Source: an uncultured Porphyromonadaceae bacterium (GTDB lineage: Bacteria > Bacteroidota > Bacteroidia > Bacteroidales > Muribaculaceae). Taken from it: DNA of 9,982 nt. Positions 6,037 to 9,982 of this stretch are shown here, in pieces; the first letter of the stretch is position 1, and every line of letters begins with the position of its first letter. The notes under the pieces were generated by a model that was given only the letters and a program-made list of their open reading frames with translations, was not told the origin of the DNA and searched no databases. Location: the NCBI GenBank assembly GCA_947176355.1, contig CAMWQY010000076.1, positions 1 to 9,982 on the forward strand. Direction: 5' to 3'. Made by a program: the position numbers and the translations under genes.

Positions 6037-7548
6037 ATGGATTTCACACCAATTGCCAGACATATTTTTGCATCACGTGCCAACCGGACCGAGAAATGGA
6101 GCGGTCACGTAGAAGAGTTGCAACGAAAGCAGCTCGAATGGCTTCTTAATCGGGCTGCCGACACTGAAATCGGTCGCAAATATAGATTCAGAGATATTTT
6201 GGCAAGTTCAGATCCGGTAGCAGCATATCAGGCATCGGTGCCGACAGTGGCATACGATGACATTCGCCCATACGCCATGCGGATGGTAGAAGGAGAAAAA
6301 GATGTATTATGGCCCGGAAAATGCAAGCGATTTGCACAAAGCAGCGGCACGAGCGGAGGGAAATCTAAATTCGTCCCAATCACCAACGACTGTCTACGAA
6401 GGAATCATTATCCGGGGACATCCGACGTTGTGGCTCATTATCTGAAAATGAATCCCAAAAGCAGGATTTTTTCCGGCAAGAGTCTAATTTTAGGGGGAAG
6501 TTTTGCGAATGAGCTGAATCTTAAATCAGATGTCAAGGTTGGAGACTTGAGTGCGACGCTTATCGATAGGATGCCAAAGCTCGCTGACATGGTCAGGGTC
6601 CCTGAGAAGCGTATTGCATTGATGGAAGATTGGAGCGAAAAACTTCCCGCACTTGCCGAAGCTGCCTCAAAATCAAATATCACCAACATATCAGGAGTGC
6701 CATCATGGTTCTTGACCGTAATCAAGGAAGTATGCAAAATAAAAGGAGCGGATAAGATATCCGACGTATGGCCAAATCTCGAGGTTTTCTTCCATGGAGG
6801 GATTGACTTCCGTCCATACCGCAAGGAATATGAAGCACTTACCGACCAGGATAAGATGCACTTCATGGAGACGTATAATGCAAGTGAGGGCTTCTTTGCT
6901 TTCCAAAATGATTTTTCAGATCATTCGATGCTTTTAATCCTTGATGGCTCCGTCTTCTATGAATTTGAGCCACTCGGAGGCGGAGATCCGGTTCCGGCTT
7001 GGGAGGTAAAGCCCGGGCATACATACGAGTTGTTGATAAGCAGCAGCAATGGCCTTTGGCGTTATCATTTGGGAGATACAGTGACTGTGACAGTCACCGA
7101 CCCTGTAAAGATCAGGATAGCAGGACGGACAAGAAGTTTCATAAATGCTTTCGGAGAGGAAGTAATGGAAGACAATGCCAACCGTGCCATCGAAGCGGCA
7201 TGCGAAGCTACAGGAGCAAGCATCTCAAATTACACTGCCGGACCTTTCTATGCGCACAATAATCGTCGCGGGCATCATCAATGGTTGATAGAATGGGATA
7301 AAGAGCCCGATTCGATAGAGAAATTCCGAGAAGTCCTCGACAAGACATTACAGGAGGTAAATTCCGACTATCAAGCCAAGAGGGCGCACACCATCTTCTT
7401 AGACCCACCTGAAATCATCACCGCCCGCCCCGGACTTTTCGACGACTGGCTCGCCAACGCCGGCAACCACAAGCTGGGAGGCCAACGCAAAGTGCCCCGA
7501 CTGAACAACAACCGGGGTATATTAGATCAATTATTAAAAATCAATTAA
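6037..7548 (+). CDS. GH3-family adenylate-forming protein (GH3 auxin-responsive promoter-like)
   Basis: A 503-residue protein of the GH3 group within the ANL-type adenylate-forming enzymes. The ATP-binding P-loop-like motif is SSGTSGGKSK (102-111); the A5-type motif 'YNASEGFFAF' is at 280-289; the A8-type block 'WRYHLGDTVTVT' with Asp347 is at 341-352, followed by 'RIAGRTRSFINAFGEEVMEDN'. Plant GH3 proteins conjugate amino acids to acyl hormones such as jasmonate and auxin; the bacterial members are widespread in Bacteroidota and their substrates are largely unknown. The frame opens earlier (ATG 5986, inside yidD), but family similarity begins at MDFTPIARHIF, so ATG 6037 is chosen. It lies 34 nt after yidD; a near -7 box (TAACTTTC, 6027-6034) precedes the ATG by 2 nt but is not a convincing promoter. 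Confidence 0.87.
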   Translation: MDFTPIARHIFASRANRTEKWSGHVEELQRKQLEWLLNRAADTEIGRKYRFRDILASSDPVAAYQASVPTVAYDDIRPYAMRMVEGEKDVLWPGKCKRFAQSSGTSGGKSKFVPITNDCLRRNHYPGTSDVVAHYLKMNPKSRIFSGKSLILGGSFANELNLKSDVKVGDLSATLIDRMPKLADMVRVPEKRIALMEDWSEKLPALAEAASKSNITNISGVPSWFLTVIKEVCKIKGADKISDVWPNLEVFFHGGIDFRPYRKEYEALTDQDKMHFMETYNASEGFFAFQNDFSDHSMLLILDGSVFYEFEPLGGGDPVPAWEVKPGHTYELLISSSNGLWRYHLGDTVTVTVTDPVKIRIAGRTRSFINAFGEEVMEDNANRAIEAACEATGASISNYTAGPFYAHNNRRGHHQWLIEWDKEPDSIEKFREVLDKTLQEVNSDYQAKRAHTIFLDPPEIITARPGLFDDWLANAGNHKLGGQRKVPRLNNNRGILDQLLKIN

Positions 7549-7553
7549 ATTGT

Positions 7554-7587
7554 AATGCATAATTCAAAATGCATAATTCATAATTAT
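7554..7587 (-). repeat. short intergenic repeat, copy 2 (tandem, two 14-bp units)
   Basis: Two units of AATGCATAATTCA, at 7554-7566 and 7568-7580, with a 14-bp period, then a partial third (TAATTAT). The segment 7559-7578 read on the minus strand matches 705-724 at 19 of 20 positions. It fills the convergent gap between the GH3 gene and the outer-membrane-type gene. No coding sequence is present in this 125-base gap; a 5-bp hairpin at 7593-7605 lacks a T tract, and AATTGATCAATT at 7636-7647 is a perfect palindrome of unknown meaning. Confidence 0.65.
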
Positions 7588-7673
7588 TTGTCGCTGAATT
7601 TCAGCAGAAAACATTTTGACGATACTATACATTTAAATTGATCAATTACTTGGTTACAAGTATGCTTCAATGA

Positions 7674-8630
7674 TCAGAAATTTAGACATAGACCAACACC
7701 CGGCGTAGATGCTTGCTTTCCTGAAGGAGCAAGATGAGTAAGAGAGGATGTCTGCAAGGCTAATCTAACTGCTTCATTTTGCTTCTTATGACTGACGATA
7801 AAAAGAGGAATGCTCGACAAAGTCATTAATCCGCCGACTCCCGTGATTATACCTCCAATGGCAGCCCCACTATCATCTCCATAAGTAAAAGCAATAAACA
7901 CCAATCCTGTAGCCATTGTAGGAAGACCAAGGCAAATTGCTCCAACCCCGGTCCATTTACACACGTTGCTCTGCCTGATAAGTTTACGAACACGATGGCT
8001 CGTTTCATACGATGTAGTTTTATCGATATACTTTGAGGAATTAAGGCTTCCAAACAGATATCCTACAGTCAAAGCCATATTATTATGAACCATATCGGAG
8101 AAGTTGGCACTTAATGAGACCCTTAGAAAGTCTTTTACATTGAATCCAACCCTTGGCATTATGAATGGTTTGGCCATATTATGATAATGTAATTCATTGA
8201 AAGCCACTCCAAGTCCGGCTCCGACAAAAGGGGTGAGATTCTTTCTCAAATTGAATTTCCAATCTCCGACCGCTGCTAAAACGAATGAATTGTAGTACTC
8301 TTTTGACCAATAATCATACGGCTCATATCCGCTTGGGAGATCACCATCTGATTTCCATTCCTCATTATAGCCGGTCTTGGAAAAAGCAAACCGCAAGCCC
8401 ACATCAAGTGGCAACTTCTCAAAATTATATCTGGCCTCAAGACCTAAAGCATAACCTATAAGAGGATGACTATCTTCGATATGGGAATAATAAGCATAGC
8501 GTTCGTCTGTTTTACCGATTCCTATGTTGGGACCGGCGAATACTTCACCTTCCCAGCGACGCATATCGTCACTTGCATATAGACAAGTGGCACACAACGC
8601 CATAGCAATAATAATCAATGTATATCTCAC
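7674..8630 (-). CDS. unrecognised outer-membrane beta-barrel-like protein with C-terminal transmembrane hairpin
   Basis: A 318-residue protein with no function I can name. Residues 1-19 look like a Sec signal peptide (MRYTLIIIAMALCATCLYA, cleavage before SDD). Residues ~25-200 alternate as amphipathic strands with aromatic and glycine-rich turns ('GEVFAGPNIGIGK', 'LGLEARYNFEKLPLDVGLRFAFSK', 'LTPFVGAGLGVAFN', 'MALTVGYLFG'), as in small outer-membrane barrels. Two hydrophobic glycine-rich segments follow at 226-251 and 256-279 with a short DDSG turn, then 'SHKKQNEAVRLAL' and a C-terminal phenylalanine in 'GVGLCLNF'. The start is GTG (8628-8630); an in-frame TAG lies two codons upstream, and the next ATG (M10) would spoil the signal peptide. 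It begins 14 nt after the prfB stop and is probably read from the same mRNA. Confidence 0.7.
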   Translation of the reverse strand: MRYTLIIIAMALCATCLYASDDMRRWEGEVFAGPNIGIGKTDERYAYYSHIEDSHPLIGYALGLEARYNFEKLPLDVGLRFAFSKTGYNEEWKSDGDLPSGYEPYDYWSKEYYNSFVLAAVGDWKFNLRKNLTPFVGAGLGVAFNELHYHNMAKPFIMPRVGFNVKDFLRVSLSANFSDMVHNNMALTVGYLFGSLNSSKYIDKTTSYETSHRVRKLIRQSNVCKWTGVGAICLGLPTMATGLVFIAFTYGDDSGAAIGGIITGVGGLMTLSSIPLFIVSHKKQNEAVRLALQTSSLTHLAPSGKQASTPGVGLCLNF

Positions 8631-8644
8631 AGGCTATCGGAGGT

Positions 8645-9760
8645 TTAGTTTTCAGTAGCGGCAAACTCCATTAAATAAGCTTTGATGAACTCGTCGATTT
8701 CGCCATCCATCACTGAGTTGACGTCAGAAGTCTGATAGTTGGTACGGTGGTCTTTCACGCGGCGGTCGTCGAAGACATAGCTGCGGATCTGCGATCCCCA
8801 TTCTATCTTCTTCTTGCCAGCCTCTACCTTAGCCTGCTCTTCAAGACGATGGTTCATCTCCTTCTCGTACAATATCGAGCGGAGGTGGCGCAGGGCGTTT
8901 TCTTTGTTCTTGGGTTGGTCGCGAGTCTCCGTATTTTCAATGAGGATCTCTTCTTCTTCACCGGTATATGGGTCTTTATATTGGTAGCGCAGACGAACTC
9001 CTGATTCCACCTTATTGACATTTTGACCTCCTGCTCCACCTGAACGGAATGTATCCCATGATATACGTGCCTGCTCTACATTGATTTCAATAGTATCATC
9101 TACAAGAGGAGTGACAAATACGGATGCAAATGATGTCATACGCTTGCCCTGTGCATTATAAGGACTTACACGCACAAGACGGTGCACACCGTTCTCGCTC
9201 TTAAGGTAGCCGTAGGCATAGTCTCCTTCGATATTGATTGTCACCGACTTGATGCCGGCATCATCACCTTCAAGAAGCTGAGCAATAGATGTCTTATAAC
9301 CATGACGCTCTGCATAACGAAGGTAAAGACGCATAAGCATCTGAGCCCAGTCCTGACTTTCAGTGCCGCCGGCACCGGAATTTATCTTAAGCACTACGCC
9401 AAGCTTGTCTTCTTCTCGACGCAGCATATTGCGGAGTTCAAGATTCTCAATATCTTTGGCAACCGTGGCATACTGCTCATCCACTTCTTCTTCAGTGACG
9501 AGCCCTTCTTTTACGAAATCAAAGGCAAGCCGGAGTTCCTCCACTTGCTTTTCAAGAGCCTCGTAGGCGTCAATCCAGAAATGAAGATCCTTGATTTTCT
9601 TCATTTGAGCCTCTGCTTTACTACGATCTTCCCAAAAATCTGCAACATGCGTGCGAAGTTCCTCCTCCTCCACCTCTATTTTCTTGGAGTCGATGTCGAG
9701 GTATCTTTTTAGTGCAGCGGTACGTTCTTCCGCCTCTTTAAGTTGTTCTTGCGTTATCAT
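8645..9760 (-). CDS. prfB: peptide chain release factor 2 (RF2)
   Basis: A 371-residue class I release factor, slightly longer than E. coli RF2 (365). The N-terminal helical domain covers ~1-110. The codon-recognition tripeptide is SPY at 199-201 ('VHRLVRVSPYNAQGKRMTSF'), aligned with the SPF of RF2 that reads UGA and UAA. The peptidyl-tRNA hydrolysis motif GGQ is at 244-246 ('SGGAGGQNVNKVESGVR'). The C-terminal 'RSYVFDDRRVKDHRTNYQTSDV' is typical. Many bacterial prfB genes require a +1 frameshift at a CUU-UGA site after 'R-G-Y-L'; here the equivalent site (9695-9703) reads TAC CTC GAC in one open frame, so no frameshift is needed. It follows topA after 5 nt and precedes the barrel-like gene by 14 nt. 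Confidence 0.95.
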   Translation of the reverse strand: MITQEQLKEAEERTAALKRYLDIDSKKIEVEEEELRTHVADFWEDRSKAEAQMKKIKDLHFWIDAYEALEKQVEELRLAFDFVKEGLVTEEEVDEQYATVAKDIENLELRNMLRREEDKLGVVLKINSGAGGTESQDWAQMLMRLYLRYAERHGYKTSIAQLLEGDDAGIKSVTINIEGDYAYGYLKSENGVHRLVRVSPYNAQGKRMTSFASVFVTPLVDDTIEINVEQARISWDTFRSGGAGGQNVNKVESGVRLRYQYKDPYTGEEEEILIENTETRDQPKNKENALRHLRSILYEKEMNHRLEEQAKVEAGKKKIEWGSQIRSYVFDDRRVKDHRTNYQTSDVNSVMDGEIDEFIKAYLMEFAATEN

Positions 9761-9765
9761 CGCTA

Positions 9766-9982
9766 TTATTTTTTAGAACGTGCAGTGGGACGCTTTCTTG
9801 GAGCGGCATCCTGCTGCTCTATGAGTTTAAGCACATCTTCCAATGTCAATGAGAGTGGATCTGTGCCTTTAGGAATCTTATAATTGATTTTCTTTTTTGC
9901 GCCATCCGGCAGATACGTGAAGTAAGGGCCATATCTGCCATTGAGGATTTCGATCTCCGGACGCTCGGGGAATGACTTGATA
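9766..9982 (-). CDS. topA: DNA topoisomerase I, C-terminal end (partial)
   Basis: The last 71 residues of a minus-strand gene that enters from the right edge, ending at TAA 9766-9768. 'ERPEIEILNGRYGPYFTYLPDG...' and 'NYKIPKGTDPLSLTLEDVLKLIE' match the YGPY/NYKIPK repeat units at the C-terminus of bacterial, especially Bacteroidota, TopA, after which comes a basic tail 'APRKRPTARSKK'. TopA relaxes negatively supercoiled DNA; the catalytic part with the active tyrosine is outside the window. The stop lies 5 nt before the prfB start, so topA and prfB are probably co-transcribed. The call rests on this short but characteristic tail. Confidence 0.8.
   Translation of the reverse strand, partial: IKSFPERPEIEILNGRYGPYFTYLPDGAKKKINYKIPKGTDPLSLTLEDVLKLIEQQDAAPRKRPTARSKK

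Noticed and set aside
7593..7605. GCTGA-ATT-TCAGC hairpin as a terminator between the convergent genes
   Set aside because: The stem is only 5 bp and no T tract follows on either strand.
9182..9712. A 176-codon plus-strand frame antisense to prfB
   Set aside because: It is a shadow of RF2; the hydrophobic stretches arise from the complement of acidic helical codons.
1..9982. CRISPR arrays, tRNA or rRNA genes, transposases or phage genes
   Set aside because: No regularly spaced repeats of CRISPR size, no tRNA-like cloverleaf sequence and no transposase, integrase or phage protein was seen on either strand.

Overview
The window reads as a piece of chromosome from a member of the Bacteroidales (Bacteroidota). 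The signs are several promoters of the Bacteroidota type (TTTG, about 20 nt, TAnnTTTG), no consistent Shine-Dalgarno sequences, a TamL-type lipoprotein Omp85 protein, a GH3-family protein next to yidD, and a RyhB-like absence of any enterobacterial signals. A gut family such as Muribaculaceae would fit, but the genus cannot be fixed from this sequence alone.

Layout. (1) 1-50: first 16 codons of a BlaI/MecI-type repressor leaving the left edge on the minus strand. (2) 51-356: an AT-rich divergent control region with a well-formed promoter in each direction and repeated or dyad sequences that could be operators. (3) 357-786: a MntA-like minimal nucleotidyltransferase (antitoxin type) followed by only the first ~9 codons of its HEPN toxin partner, so the toxin-antitoxin pair is broken. 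A short repeat lies at the break. (4) 724-3087 (minus): tamL, an outer-membrane Omp85 lipoprotein. (5) 3088-3207: a divergent promoter region in which both -7 boxes end exactly 4 nt before the start codons. (6) 3208-7548 (plus): a tightly packed run xseA-gph-rnpA-yidD-GH3. The first junctions overlap (4 nt and 8 nt) and later gaps are 11 and 34 nt, so an operon is likely. (7) 7549-7673: a convergent gap with a tandem copy of the repeat found at 705, in inverted orientation. (8) 7674-9982 (minus): topA (3' end only), prfB, and an unrecognised outer-membrane-type protein, probably one transcription unit.

Most of the window is housekeeping: DNA repair (exonuclease VII), metabolite repair (phosphoglycolate phosphatase), tRNA processing (RNase P protein), membrane protein insertion (YidD), outer-membrane assembly (TamL), translation termination (RF2) and DNA topology (TopA). 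I do not see a complete new defence or mobile system. The points most worth a second look are the decapitated MNT-HEPN module at a repeat, the paired sites around the blaI promoter, the apparently leaderless divergent tamL/xseA pair, xseA without an adjacent xseB, an altered RNR motif in RnpA, and the uncharacterised barrel-plus-hairpin protein downstream of prfB.
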